A stretch of DNA of 64,000 nucleotides from Streptomyces sp. 1331.2 (GTDB lineage: Bacteria; Actinomycetota; Actinomycetes; Streptomycetales; Streptomycetaceae): NCBI RefSeq assembly GCF_900199205.1, contig NZ_OBMJ01000001.1, positions 3,227,001 to 3,291,000 of the forward strand, written 5' to 3'. The notes beneath the pieces were generated by a model. It ran no database searches, was not told where the DNA came from, and saw only the letters and a list, made by a program, of their open reading frames with translations. Shown here piece after piece: positions 44,592-52,937 of the stretch. The position numbers and the translations under genes are program-made. Numbering within the stretch: the stretch's first letter is position 1; every line of letters begins with the position of its first letter.

Positions 44592-45818
44592 TCAGCGCGA
44601 GGCGCGCAGCTCCGGCAGCTGGATCAGCTCGGTCTCGTCCTCCGGCGTCAGGTCCACCACGGTCGGCTCGCCCTGCTCCGGCAGCTCGGCCGGCAGCTCC
44701 GCCGACTCCACGGCCCGCGCGCCGTCCACCGGCGCGCCCGCCGCGGCGGCCCGGGCCTCGGCCTCGGCCTTGGCGGCCACCGCCTCGTCGCCCACCACGT
44801 CCGCCAGGTCGGCCCGCTCGCCCAGCTCGGCGACGCTGCCCACCGCCGGCGCCGGGGCCGCCGGACGCACCGCTGCGCCCTGGCCACGACCGAAGAAGCT
44901 GAAGCCCTGCCCGCGCACCTGCCCGGACTGCGCCGGACGCGGCCGCTGCCGCTCCGTCGGCACCGGCGCCGCGGCCTGGACGGCCGGCGTCCCGCCCAGC
45001 TGACCGACCGTCGCGGTCAGCGCCGGACGCACCGGCGCGGGCTGTACGGACGTGGGCTGCACGGACGCGGACCGCATCCCGGGCTCGGCCACCGGCGCCT
45101 GCGCCGGCGTGGGCACCGCGGGCGCCACCGGAGCGGGCACGGCCACCGGGGCCGTCTGCACAGCCGGGGCAGCCACCGCGGCGACCGCCGGGGCCGCCGC
45201 CGGGCCCACCGGCGCAGCCGGCGCCGTACGCGCCCGCAGCGCGACCTCCGAGCCCGCCGTCAGCGCCCGCCGCGCCTCCTGCTCCGCCGCCCGGCGCTCC
45301 AGCAGCCGCAGCACGGCCGCGGCGCGCACGTAGGCGGCCGGGCTGGCCGGGTACTTGGGGCGGCTCGCGGCGAGCGCCCGCTGGGCCGCCTCGGCCTCCT
45401 TGAGCGCCTGCTCGGCCACCGACACGGCCCGCTCCCGCAGCAGCCGGGCGATCTCGGTCTCGGCCTTCGCCAGCCGCGACTTCTCCGCCGTCAGCCGCCG
45501 GCCGAAGCGGGTGGCCCGCTCCTCGGCGACCTCCGCCGCGTACTCGGCCTCCGCCAGCTGCTCCTCGAACCGCTCCTCGGCCCGCAGCCGCTGCGCCGCG
45601 GACATCTCGGCGGCCGCCCGGGCCGCCTTGTCCCGCTGGCGCAGCAGCAGCGCGAAGCCGAGCGTCGCGATCACCGCCGCGATCCCCACCGAGCGCACCA
45701 GGATGGTGTCCTGACTGAAAAGCAGAGCGGCCAGTGCGGCTACCAGCAGTACGCCGGCGGCGGTGGGGGGAAACACCCGGCCGAGGACGGAGGAATGACG
45801 GTGGCGTCCGCGAGACAT
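44592..45818 (-). CDS. membrane-anchored coiled-coil and Ala/Pro-rich protein
   Basis: This 408-residue protein has two N-terminal hydrophobic helices (AAGVLLVAALAALLF, VRSVGIAAVIATLGFALLL), a charged coiled-coil (residues 60-190, rich in AE/RA heptads) and a long Ala/Pro/Val-rich tail. No known domain is seen. A -35 CTGACA (45854-45849) and -10 TAGTTT (45830-45825), 18 bases apart, put the start of transcription at or near the ATG, and no ribosome site is seen, so the mRNA may be leaderless. Confidence 0.65.
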   Translation of the reverse strand: MSRGRHRHSSVLGRVFPPTAAGVLLVAALAALLFSQDTILVRSVGIAAVIATLGFALLLRQRDKAARAAAEMSAAQRLRAEERFEEQLAEAEYAAEVAEERATRFGRRLTAEKSRLAKAETEIARLLRERAVSVAEQALKEAEAAQRALAASRPKYPASPAAYVRAAAVLRLLERRAAEQEARRALTAGSEVALRARTAPAAPVGPAAAPAVAAVAAPAVQTAPVAVPAPVAPAVPTPAQAPVAEPGMRSASVQPTSVQPAPVRPALTATVGQLGGTPAVQAAAPVPTERQRPRPAQSGQVRGQGFSFFGRGQGAAVRPAAPAPAVGSVAELGERADLADVVGDEAVAAKAEAEARAAAAGAPVDGARAVESAELPAELPEQGEPTVVDLTPEDETELIQLPELRASR

Positions 45819-45824
45819 GCCAAG

Positions 45825-45854
45825 AAACTAGCGTGCGAATTGGGGCTCTGTCAG
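45825..45854 (-). promoter_or_regulatory. promoter, possibly leaderless
   Basis: A -35 CTGACA (45854-45849) and -10 TAGTTT (45830-45825) are spaced by 18 bases, with the ATG at 45818. A second perfect 7-bp inverted repeat GTGCGGT-tttt-ACCGCAC lies further upstream (45883-45900). Confidence 0.45.
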
Positions 45855-45940
45855 CCCAGGGTCCCGTTCCACCCTTGACAGGGTGCGGTTTTTACCGCAC
45901 GTGCCCGGGTTTTCACTCAAGATCACCAAGAAAGCCCTGC

Positions 45941-46438
45941 TCAGCGGTGCGAGGCCGCCGGACCGCCCGAGCCGTTCGGGCCGTCGTGGTTCTCCGGCAG
46001 CTTGCAGACGTGCTGGACCCAGAGCGCCGCGGCGATCACCGCGGCCCCCGCCAGCACCGCGAACCCGGCCGTGACGGCCTGATCCTTGCGGGCCGACACG
46101 TCCAGCTCCCCCAGCAGGTAGATCCCCGCGCCCGCGTAGATGCCGGTGACCACGGCCGAGACCAGCGCACTGGCCTGCCCCAGCACCACCGCCCGGGCCG
46201 CGAGCAGCGGGTCGACCCCCTTGGCGCCGGGCTGGCGCTCGCGCACCGCCTTCAGCCGGGCCCGCAGCGACAGCCCGGTCGCCAGCAGGATCACCGCCAC
46301 CACCCCCAGCACGATCGGCGCCGCGCCCGGCACGGCCGGCAGCGTGTCCAGGGAGGCCCAGAGCTTGGAGCCTGCCCAGGACAGCGCCGTCGTGGCGGCG
46401 GTGATGCCGATCAGCAGGCGGAGGCGAAGCAGCTTCAC
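45941..46438 (-). CDS. DUF3180-family membrane protein
   Basis: This 165-residue protein has four hydrophobic helices (LIGITAATTALSWAG, AAPIVLGVVAVILLATGL, VLGQASALVSAVVTGIYAGAG, AVTAGFAVLAGAAVIAAALW) separated by RERQPGAKGVDPLLAARA. This matches DUF3180 proteins always found after folK in actinobacteria. The GTG at 46438 is the likely start; the frame continues upstream but loses conservation. Function unknown. Confidence 0.85.
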   Translation of the reverse strand: MKLLRLRLLIGITAATTALSWAGSKLWASLDTLPAVPGAAPIVLGVVAVILLATGLSLRARLKAVRERQPGAKGVDPLLAARAVVLGQASALVSAVVTGIYAGAGIYLLGELDVSARKDQAVTAGFAVLAGAAVIAAALWVQHVCKLPENHDGPNGSGGPAASHR

Positions 46439-46700
46439 TCGGAGCAGGTCCTTCCCGGGGTACCAGAGCCGGCCGCCCGCCCGGTGGCCCGACGCGACGG
46501 CGCCAGGCCACCGTACCGGGCCCGGCCGGGCGGACACCCGCGCGTACGACGGTCACCTACTCGTACGGCCGGACCCCCGGCCGAGTTCCCCGGGACCCTT
46601 ACTCGCCCACTCGCCCTCGAACCCGGCTCGGGGCGGGGCGGGGACTCGCCCGCTCGCCTGCGGGCCGCTCCGGCCCGGAGGGGTTCGGCAGCCCGGTCCG

Positions 46701-47300
46701 CTACTCCGGCAGCGTCAGCCGGATGTCGTCGCGGCGTTTCACGCCCTGCGCGTCCGCCCCGCCGAGCGCGCCCAGCAGCGCGTCGACCCGCCCGTGCCCG
46801 GGCACCTCGGCCTCCGGCTGGGCGTCCAGCCACGGGGCGAGCACGAAGGCCCGCTCGTGCGAGCGCGGGTGCGGCAGCAGCAGCTGCGGGTCGTCGCTGA
46901 GCACGCCCTCGTAGGCCAGGATGTCGACGTCCAGGGTGCGCGGACCCCAGTGGACGGTCCGCACCCGCCCGAAGGCGTCCTCGATCGCGTTGCCGCGCTC
47001 CAGCAGGTCCCGCGGGGGCAGCGAGGTGCGCAGCACCACGACCGCGTTGTAGTAGTTCGGCTGTTCCTCGGGGCCGCCGACGGCCTCGGTCTCGTAGACC
47101 GCGGAGACGGCCTTGATCTTCAGCCCCGGGGTGTCGGCGAGCGCGTCGACGGCGCCCTGCAGGGTGTCCAGCCGGTTGCCCAGGTTGCTGCCGAGCGCGA
47201 CGACCGCGCAGCGCTGGCTGTGCAGCGTGGTGTCGGCGGAGTCCACCCGGCTCTCCAGGTCGAACGCGTTCGGCGCGGCGGTCGGGTCGCTGGTACTCAT
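46701..47300 (-). CDS. folK: 2-amino-4-hydroxy-6-hydroxymethyldihydropteridine pyrophosphokinase
   Basis: This is a 199-residue HPPK. ALGSNLGNRLDTLQGAVDAL, VYETEAVG, PNYYNAVV and HWGPRTLDVDILAY followed by LPHPRSHERAFVLAPW are diagnostic. It transfers pyrophosphate to 6-hydroxymethyl-7,8-dihydropterin. An N-terminal extension of about 25 residues precedes the fold. It follows folB by 40 bases. Confidence 0.96.
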   Translation of the reverse strand: MSTSDPTAAPNAFDLESRVDSADTTLHSQRCAVVALGSNLGNRLDTLQGAVDALADTPGLKIKAVSAVYETEAVGGPEEQPNYYNAVVVLRTSLPPRDLLERGNAIEDAFGRVRTVHWGPRTLDVDILAYEGVLSDDPQLLLPHPRSHERAFVLAPWLDAQPEAEVPGHGRVDALLGALGGADAQGVKRRDDIRLTLPE

Positions 47301-47340
47301 CGCAAGTCCTCTGCATCGGATACCGGGCGCGCGGTGGCGG

Positions 47341-47712
47341 TCATGCGCGGCCCCGGTGGATGGTCACGGTCACGTCGTCGAACGGCACGGTGATCGGGGC
47401 GTCCGGCTTGTGCACGGTGACCTCGACCTCCTCGACCGCTTCGTGCTTGAGGCACTGGTCGGCGATGCGCTGGGCCAGGGTCTCGATCAGGTCGACCGGC
47501 TCCCCGGCGATGATCGCCGTGACCTCCTCGGCCACGATGCCGTAGTGCGCCGTGCGGGTGAGGTCGTCTCCGGACGCGGCGGGGCGGGTGTCCAGGTACA
47601 GCACGAGGTCGACCACGAAGGTCTGGCCCTCGACGCGCTCGCGCTCGAAGACGCCGTGGTGGCCCCGGGCTCGCAGCCCCCGCAGGGTGACGCGGTCCAG
47701 CAAACGAATCAC
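47341..47712 (-). CDS. folB: dihydroneopterin aldolase
   Basis: This 123-residue FolB reads DRVTLRGLRARGHHGVFERERVEGQTFVVDLVLYLDT, then DLIETLAQRIADQCL with the later VTVHKPDAPI. It converts dihydroneopterin to 6-hydroxymethyl-7,8-dihydropterin. The GTG at 47712 is the likely start, with GGGAG just ahead of it; the frame is open further upstream. Confidence 0.93.
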   Translation of the reverse strand: MIRLLDRVTLRGLRARGHHGVFERERVEGQTFVVDLVLYLDTRPAASGDDLTRTAHYGIVAEEVTAIIAGEPVDLIETLAQRIADQCLKHEAVEEVEVTVHKPDAPITVPFDDVTVTIHRGRA

Positions 47713-47948
47713 TGCTCCCAGTCGGACGGGCCCCGCCCGGAGAAAAGGCATGGACGGGCAGGGCGAAGGCGGGCAGCACGCCCGCCACTCCGTTTCGAAT
47801 CTACCCGCGAGCACGGACAACGCCTGACCGTCCTACCCGGCAGCAAACGACGCCACGCGCACCGGAATGGCGATTGACGTGAACGTTCGGTGACCACTCG
47901 GGAATTCCCGGGCGGCTTCCCGGCACGGCATTTCCGCAGTCGCCGGAA
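47713..47948. other. spacer between folB and the SnoaL-like gene
   Basis: The region holds a stem GGCGGGC (47768-47774)/GCCCGCC (47780-47786), a palindrome CGGGAATTCCCG (47899-47910) and GAACGTTC (47881-47888). The stem could end the folP transcript and the palindromes could be operators. No gene is seen. Confidence 0.4.
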
Positions 47949-48446
47949 TCAGTCCTCGTCGTCCTCGTCACCGCTGGTCAGAACGGGTGAACCGTGGTGC
48001 GACCAGAGCTTCCACCCGGCCGGGGTACGGCGGAACAGATTCGTCGAGACCACCTTTCCGCCGACCAGCGGTCCGAGTTCGCCCTCTTCCTCCGCCTCAC
48101 CGCCGGAGAGGATGTTCTCCGTGCACGTGACAAGGGCCACATCACCGTGGACCTCGGCCTCGACATCGGTCAGGAAGAACTGGATGTACTCCGTGTTCGC
48201 CATGATCAACATGTACGAACGGGTCACCTGCGCCCGCCCGCGCAGCACCGGCCAGCCGGGGTGCACGCACACCACGCCGCCCTTGTCGTCGGCGTCCGCG
48301 GCGCCGAGCCAGGCGTCCTCGACCGCCTCCAGGTCGCCCCGCTCCAACGCCTCGTAGAGTCCTCGGTTCGCCGCGAGCACGGCCTCCAGGTCCGCCTCGC
48401 GGGCCCGTCCGGCCGTACCGCCGCTCAACCTGCCGTCACCTGTCAC
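47949..48446 (-). CDS. SnoaL-like (NTF2-fold) protein in fol cluster
   Basis: This 165-residue protein reads ANRGLYEALERGDLEAVEDAWLGAADADDKGGVVCVHPGWPVLRGRAQVTRSYMLIM and ends in an acidic GDEDDED tail. It overlaps the end of folP by 4 bases (ATGA), so it is coupled to folP. A gene of this kind between folP and folB is common in Streptomyces; no function in folate synthesis is proven. Confidence 0.8.
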   Translation of the reverse strand: MTGDGRLSGGTAGRAREADLEAVLAANRGLYEALERGDLEAVEDAWLGAADADDKGGVVCVHPGWPVLRGRAQVTRSYMLIMANTEYIQFFLTDVEAEVHGDVALVTCTENILSGGEAEEEGELGPLVGGKVVSTNLFRRTPAGWKLWSHHGSPVLTSGDEDDED

Positions 48447-49363
48447 AGACCCTCCCTCACCCCGCCGTCCTTGCCCGTCGTCGGGCAGGTGTGGCCCAGC
48501 CGCGCCGCGCGCTGCCAGGCCGCGACCACCCGGACGGCGTCCGCCGTGCCGGACACGTCGTGCACCCGCACCGCCCAGGCCCCGGCCCGGGCCGACAGCA
48601 CCGACACCGCGGCCGTCGCGTCGTCGCGCTCCCGCGGCGGGCGCAGTTCCCCGGTTGCCGGGTCGGCGAGCAGCGTACCCAGGAACCGCTTGCGCGAAGC
48701 CGCCACGAGGACGGGACGGCCGAGCGCGGTGAGCGCGTCCAGCCGGCCGAGCAGCGCCCAGTTGTGCTCGGCGGTCTTGGCGAAACCGAGCCCCGGGTCG
48801 AGGATCAGCTGGTCCTCCTTGACGCCGGCCGCCAGCAGCGCGTCCACCCGGTCGGTCAGCTCGGCGACCACGTCGCGCACCACGTCACCGTAGACGGCCA
48901 GCTTGTCCATGTCGGCGGACTGCCCGCGCCAGTGCATCACCACGAAGGGCGCGCCGGTCTCGGCGACCACCCGGGCCATCGCCGGGTCGGCGAGCCCGCC
49001 GGAGACGTCGTTGACGACCGCGGCACCGGCCTCGACGGCCCGCTCGGCGACCGAGGCGCGCATGGTGTCCACCGACACCGTCACCCCGGCGTCGGCGAGC
49101 TCGCGCACCACCGGGATCACCCGGCGCAGCTCCTCGTCCTCGGGCACCCGCTGCGAGCCCGGCCGGGTCGACTCGCCCCCGACGTCGACCAGGTCCGCGC
49201 CGCGGGCCCGCAGGGCCAGCCCGTGCGCGATCGCCTTGGCGGGGTCGTGCCAGAGCCCGCCGTCCGAGAAGGAGTCGGGCGTGACGTTGACCACGCCCAT
49301 CACGGCACAGCGTTCGAGCCGCGGCAGACCGGCCGGCAACGAGAAGGACGGCATTTCGCTCAT
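48443..49363 (-). CDS. folP: dihydropteroate synthase
   Basis: This 306-residue enzyme has VMGVVNVTPDSFSDGG, GESTRPGS, ILDPGLGF, ASRKRFLGTLL and the pterin-binding SVDTMRASVAERA. It condenses p-aminobenzoate with hydroxymethyldihydropterin pyrophosphate; it is the sulfonamide target. The ATG at 49363 is used; 49372 is possible. A GATAAT lies at -8 to -13 from the start and a large palindrome precedes it. Confidence 0.96.
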   Translation of the reverse strand: MSEMPSFSLPAGLPRLERCAVMGVVNVTPDSFSDGGLWHDPAKAIAHGLALRARGADLVDVGGESTRPGSQRVPEDEELRRVIPVVRELADAGVTVSVDTMRASVAERAVEAGAAVVNDVSGGLADPAMARVVAETGAPFVVMHWRGQSADMDKLAVYGDVVRDVVAELTDRVDALLAAGVKEDQLILDPGLGFAKTAEHNWALLGRLDALTALGRPVLVAASRKRFLGTLLADPATGELRPPRERDDATAAVSVLSARAGAWAVRVHDVSGTADAVRVVAAWQRAARLGHTCPTTGKDGGVREGL

Positions 49364-49376
49364 GCTCCCCATTATC

Positions 49377-49418
49377 GAACGGGGCCCCCGCCGAGGATCC
49401 TCGGCGGGGGCCCCGTTC
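49377..49418. terminator. 42-base perfect palindrome upstream of folP
   Basis: A fully palindromic 42-base sequence, GAACGGGGCCCCCGCCGAGG followed by its complement, lies between the MprF-like gene stop and the folP start. It is a strong terminator for the upstream gene, 14 bases from the folP ATG. Confidence 0.85.
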
Positions 49419-49444
49419 ACGGCGGCCGTTCACAGCAACCGGCC

Positions 49445-51286
49445 TCAGGCGGCCTCGGTGACCTCGCCGGAGGACGGGACCGGCATCAGCCCCTCGCGCT
49501 GGCGCTTGCGGCCCAAGCGCGGCATGCCGAGGGTGATGAAGGCCTCCGCCTGCATCGCGGCGAAGCCGATCCGCGGCAGGTCCCGGGTGTTCGGGAAGAC
49601 CAGGAAGCGCGGCTCCCACTCCGGCTGGAACTTGGCGTTGAACTTGTACAGCGACTCGATCTGGAACCAGCGCGACAGGAACACCAGCAGCCCGCGCCAG
49701 GCGCGCAGCACCGGTCCGGCCCCGATCCGCTCGCCGCGGGCCAGCGCCGAGCGGAACATCGCGAAGTTGAGCGACACCCGGCGGATGCCCATCGCCGGCA
49801 CCGCCTGCAGGGCGGCGACGATCAGCAGCTCGTTCAGGCCCGGGTCGGCGGCGCGGTCGCGGCGCATCAGCTCCAGCGAGATGCCGTCGGGCCCCCAGGG
49901 CACGAAGTGCAGCACGGCCTTCAGGTCGTCGCCGCTCTCGCCCTCCTCCGGGTCCTTGTGGGCGGTGACGACCACGCAGCCGTCGTCCAGCGGGTCGCCG
50001 AAGCGGCCCAGCGCCATCGAGAAGCCGCGCTCGGTGTCCGTGCCGCGCCAGCGGGCGGCGGCGTCGGCGATCCGGTACTTCTCCTGCGCGGTGAGCTCGG
50101 AGACCCGGCGCACCTTGCAGGAGTAGCCGTTGCGCTCGATCCGCTTGACCATCTGGCGGACGTTGCGCATGGCCCGGCCGGCGAGCGAGAAGGTGGCGGT
50201 GTCGACGATCGCCTCGTCGCCCAGCTCCAGCGCGTCCAGGCCCGCCTCGCGGGTCCAGACCTCGCCGCCGACTTCACTGCAGCCCATCACGGCCGGCACC
50301 CAGGCGTGCTCGCGGGCCTCGGCCATGAACACCTTGATCGCGCCCGGCCAGGCCTCGACGTCGCCGACCGGGTCGCCGGAGGCCAGCATCACGCCGGAGA
50401 CCACCCGGTAGGAGATCGCGGCCTTCCCGGTGGGCGAGAACAGCACGCTCTTGTCGCGGCGCAGCGCGAAGTAGCCGAGCGAGTCGCGCTCGCCGTGCTT
50501 GCTCAGCAGGGCGCGGACCTTCTCCTCGTCCTCCGCGGTGAGCTCGGGCTTGGGCTTGCCCGGGCGCAGCGCCAGGTAGGCGGTGGTGAAGGCGGTCAGC
50601 AGGCCCAGCCCGCCGAGCAGGTAGGCGACCAGGTCGGACATCCGCTCGTTGGTGTAGCGGATCGGGCCCTCGAAGCCGAACAGCCCGTACCCGACGTGCT
50701 GCAGGCGCTCGCCCAGGCCCGGGTGGCCGAACTCGTACTTGGTGCGGGTGCTCACAATCAGCAGGCCGAGCAGCACGCTGAGGACGCCCATGACGACCAG
50801 GTTGACCACCGCGCGCCAGCGGGTGCGCGGGTCGGCCTTGGCGTAGAACTCGCGCTGGTGCACCAGCATCACCGCGAACACGGCCAGCGAGACGACCGCC
50901 GGGCCGACCTGGTGCCAGCGCACGATGTGCAGCGCCGCACCGACCGGCAGCAGCACGCAGACGGCCCGCCAGGCCCGCCGCTTGCGCCGGCGCAGCGCGT
51001 GCGCGAGCGGCACCAGCAGGATCCCGACCATCAGCGTGCCGACCGCGGCCAGGCTGGTGGTGCCGCCGGGCAGCTGGCCGGCGAAGGTGTGCATCTTGGT
51101 GTGCCGGAGCTTGGGGAACACCGCGCTGGCGATATCGACCAGCCCGATCAGGAGGCAGGTGTAGCCGACCGCGCCCGGGAGCCAGGCCCTCGGCACGGCG
51201 GCCGCCTGGGTACGCAGCGTCTGCAGGCCGCGACGACGGCGCGGCGGCTGCTCGGGGCTCGGCTCAACGGACACGGGAACGCTCAT
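49445..51286 (-). CDS. phosphatidylglycerol lysyltransferase-like protein (MprF-type, DUF2156)
   Basis: This is a 613-residue protein. Several membrane helices occupy residues 30-250 (for example VGYTCLLIGLVDIASAVF, VGTLMVGILLVPLAHAL). They are followed by a cytoplasmic GNAT-like synthase domain with FSPTGKAAISYRVVSGVMLASGDPVGD, DDGCVVVTAHKD and LNFAMFRSALARG. It may add an amino acid to membrane lipid or be a related transferase. It has fewer helices than full MprF flippase. The exact acceptor is unknown. Confidence 0.85.
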   Translation of the reverse strand: MSVPVSVEPSPEQPPRRRRGLQTLRTQAAAVPRAWLPGAVGYTCLLIGLVDIASAVFPKLRHTKMHTFAGQLPGGTTSLAAVGTLMVGILLVPLAHALRRRKRRAWRAVCVLLPVGAALHIVRWHQVGPAVVSLAVFAVMLVHQREFYAKADPRTRWRAVVNLVVMGVLSVLLGLLIVSTRTKYEFGHPGLGERLQHVGYGLFGFEGPIRYTNERMSDLVAYLLGGLGLLTAFTTAYLALRPGKPKPELTAEDEEKVRALLSKHGERDSLGYFALRRDKSVLFSPTGKAAISYRVVSGVMLASGDPVGDVEAWPGAIKVFMAEAREHAWVPAVMGCSEVGGEVWTREAGLDALELGDEAIVDTATFSLAGRAMRNVRQMVKRIERNGYSCKVRRVSELTAQEKYRIADAAARWRGTDTERGFSMALGRFGDPLDDGCVVVTAHKDPEEGESGDDLKAVLHFVPWGPDGISLELMRRDRAADPGLNELLIVAALQAVPAMGIRRVSLNFAMFRSALARGERIGAGPVLRAWRGLLVFLSRWFQIESLYKFNAKFQPEWEPRFLVFPNTRDLPRIGFAAMQAEAFITLGMPRLGRKRQREGLMPVPSSGEVTEAA

Positions 51287-51356
51287 GGAAGCTCAGCGTA
51301 GAGGCTGCGGGGCGGTGTCCGGTCACTCCGGGGGAGGACGCGTGATGGACCTTCAT
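51264..51356 (-). CDS. possible upstream ORF before MprF-like gene
   Basis: A 30-residue frame starts at an ATG (51356) preceded by GAAGGAATAGGC, a good ribosome site. It ends 23 bases into the MprF-like gene, which itself has a weak ribosome site. It may be a leader peptide coupling translation. Coding value is uncertain. Confidence 0.3.
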   Translation of the reverse strand: MKVHHASSPGVTGHRPAASTLSFHERSRVR

Positions 51357-51664
51357 GCCTATTCCTTCATCAGGCAATGCGCATACCAAGGACCCGGAAA
51401 CGGTCGGTAAACCGGGGCCGTGGACGCGCTGCGGGTTGAGCCGGCGGTGGGAGCCGGAGGGCTGCCGCAGCGTGGCGCGACGGGACCCTCCGGGACGCGT
51501 TACGTACGGTGGACGCCGCATTCTAGGGCGCCGGTTGCCTGTGGGTTCCCCCGCCCCACCGCCCCCTCCCGGGCGCCCGGACAGCCTAGCCGCGGTGGCC
51601 CGGCCTGACGGACCGCCAGACGATGAAGCCTGCACCGACAGTCTCCCACCGGAAGGCCGACGGC
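51357..51664. other. gene-free spacer with a large stem
   Basis: The region between the MprF-like gene and the esterase holds a stem CGCTGCGG (51427-51434)/CCGCAGCG (51465-51472) enclosing smaller GCCGGC/AGCCGG pairing. It may be an RNA structure or terminator. No gene is seen. Confidence 0.4.
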
Positions 51665-52819
51665 ATGGAACTGACCAGCGACGCGCTGGTGAACTCGCTG
51701 CTCGCGCTCGGCGCCGCGGCCCTGGTCACAACCCTGTGGATCTGGCCCCGGCTGGCCAGGCAGCGCCCGCTGCCGGTGCTCGGCCGGATCGGACTGCTGA
51801 CAGTGGTTCAAGTCTCGGTCCTGGCCGTGCTCGCGCTGTCGGTGAACAACTCCTTCGGGTTCTACACGTCCTGGGACGACCTGCTCAGCCCCGGCGGCGC
51901 CAAGCTCGCGCTGACCAGCAACGAGAACCACAAGGGCGGCACCCCGGTCGCCGACGCGCTGGTCCAGCCCACAAGCGAGGGCGGCCTGGAGACCATCACC
52001 AACCTGCCGAAGGGCACCCCGGAGGAGGTCGGCAAGGTCGAGTCGGTCCGGGTCAGCGGCAAGGAGACGGGCTTCTCCGACCAGATGTTCGTCTACCTGC
52101 CGCCCGAGTACTTCGACCCGAAGTTCGCCCTGGTCCGCTTCCCCGTCCTGCTGGCCATCGCCGGCTACCCGGGCACCACGCTCAACCTGCTCCACGAGCT
52201 CCCCTTCGCCCAGACCGCGATCGAGCTGCAGCACACCGGCAAGATGCCGCCGACCGTCCTGGTGATGGCCCGCCCGGCGGTCGTCCCGTCCCGGGACACC
52301 GAGTGCGTGGACGTCCCCGGCGGCCCGCGGACCGAGGCCTGGTTCGTCAAGGACGTGCCCGAGGCCGTCCGCAGCACCTATCGGGTCGGCCGCACCGCAG
52401 GCTCCTGGGCCACCTTCGGCTACTCCACCGGCGGAAGCTGCGCGCTGCGCCTGGCGATGCGCTTCCCGACCGTCTTCGGCAGCGCAGCGAGCCTGCACGG
52501 CGACTTCACCGTGCGCCAGGACAACTACACCAACGGGGACCTCTTCAACGGCGACAAGGCACTCACCCAGCAGCACGACCTCGGCTGGCGGCTGCAGAAC
52601 CTGCCGGTGCCCCCGCTCAACCTGCTGGTGGTCTCCACCCGCAAGGAGGGCGACTACCCGCAGACCGTCCAGTTCGTCGACCAGGCCACCCAGGCCATGG
52701 CGGCCAACCCGCAGTTCAAGGTCGAATCGCTCTACCTCGACGACGGCGGGCACAACTTCGACAGCTGGACCAAGGAGCTCCCGGCCTCGCTGGAGTGGCT
52801 GGGCTCCCACCTCGGCTAG
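51665..52819 (+). CDS. membrane-anchored alpha/beta hydrolase (esterase D-like)
   Basis: This 384-residue protein has two N-terminal helices (LVNSLLALGAAALVTTLWIW, IGLLTVVQVSVLAVLAL) and an outside-facing esterase domain. The nucleophile elbow GYSTGGSCAL carries Ser, the acid likely lies before the final histidine DDGGHNFDSW. It resembles mycolyltransferase/esterase D-like hydrolases. The substrate is unknown. The ATG at 51665 is favoured; one at 51623 has no ribosome site. Confidence 0.82.
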   Translation: MELTSDALVNSLLALGAAALVTTLWIWPRLARQRPLPVLGRIGLLTVVQVSVLAVLALSVNNSFGFYTSWDDLLSPGGAKLALTSNENHKGGTPVADALVQPTSEGGLETITNLPKGTPEEVGKVESVRVSGKETGFSDQMFVYLPPEYFDPKFALVRFPVLLAIAGYPGTTLNLLHELPFAQTAIELQHTGKMPPTVLVMARPAVVPSRDTECVDVPGGPRTEAWFVKDVPEAVRSTYRVGRTAGSWATFGYSTGGSCALRLAMRFPTVFGSAASLHGDFTVRQDNYTNGDLFNGDKALTQQHDLGWRLQNLPVPPLNLLVVSTRKEGDYPQTVQFVDQATQAMAANPQFKVESLYLDDGGHNFDSWTKELPASLEWLGSHLG

Positions 52820-52937
52820 CGCGTGTGAGTGATTACCCACCGGTCGGTCCGCTCGGCCGGCGGCCCGGGGGGAACGTATCGCGGCCGTCCGCCCGCCGCC
52901 CCGGCGGGCGCCGCCCCGGATCCGCGCAGGAGGCGCC

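Noticed and set aside
51357..51664. A ydaO-type (c-di-AMP) riboswitch near the esterase gene
   Set aside because: Some stem pairing is present, but the conserved core sequences do not match and the stem is far from any start.
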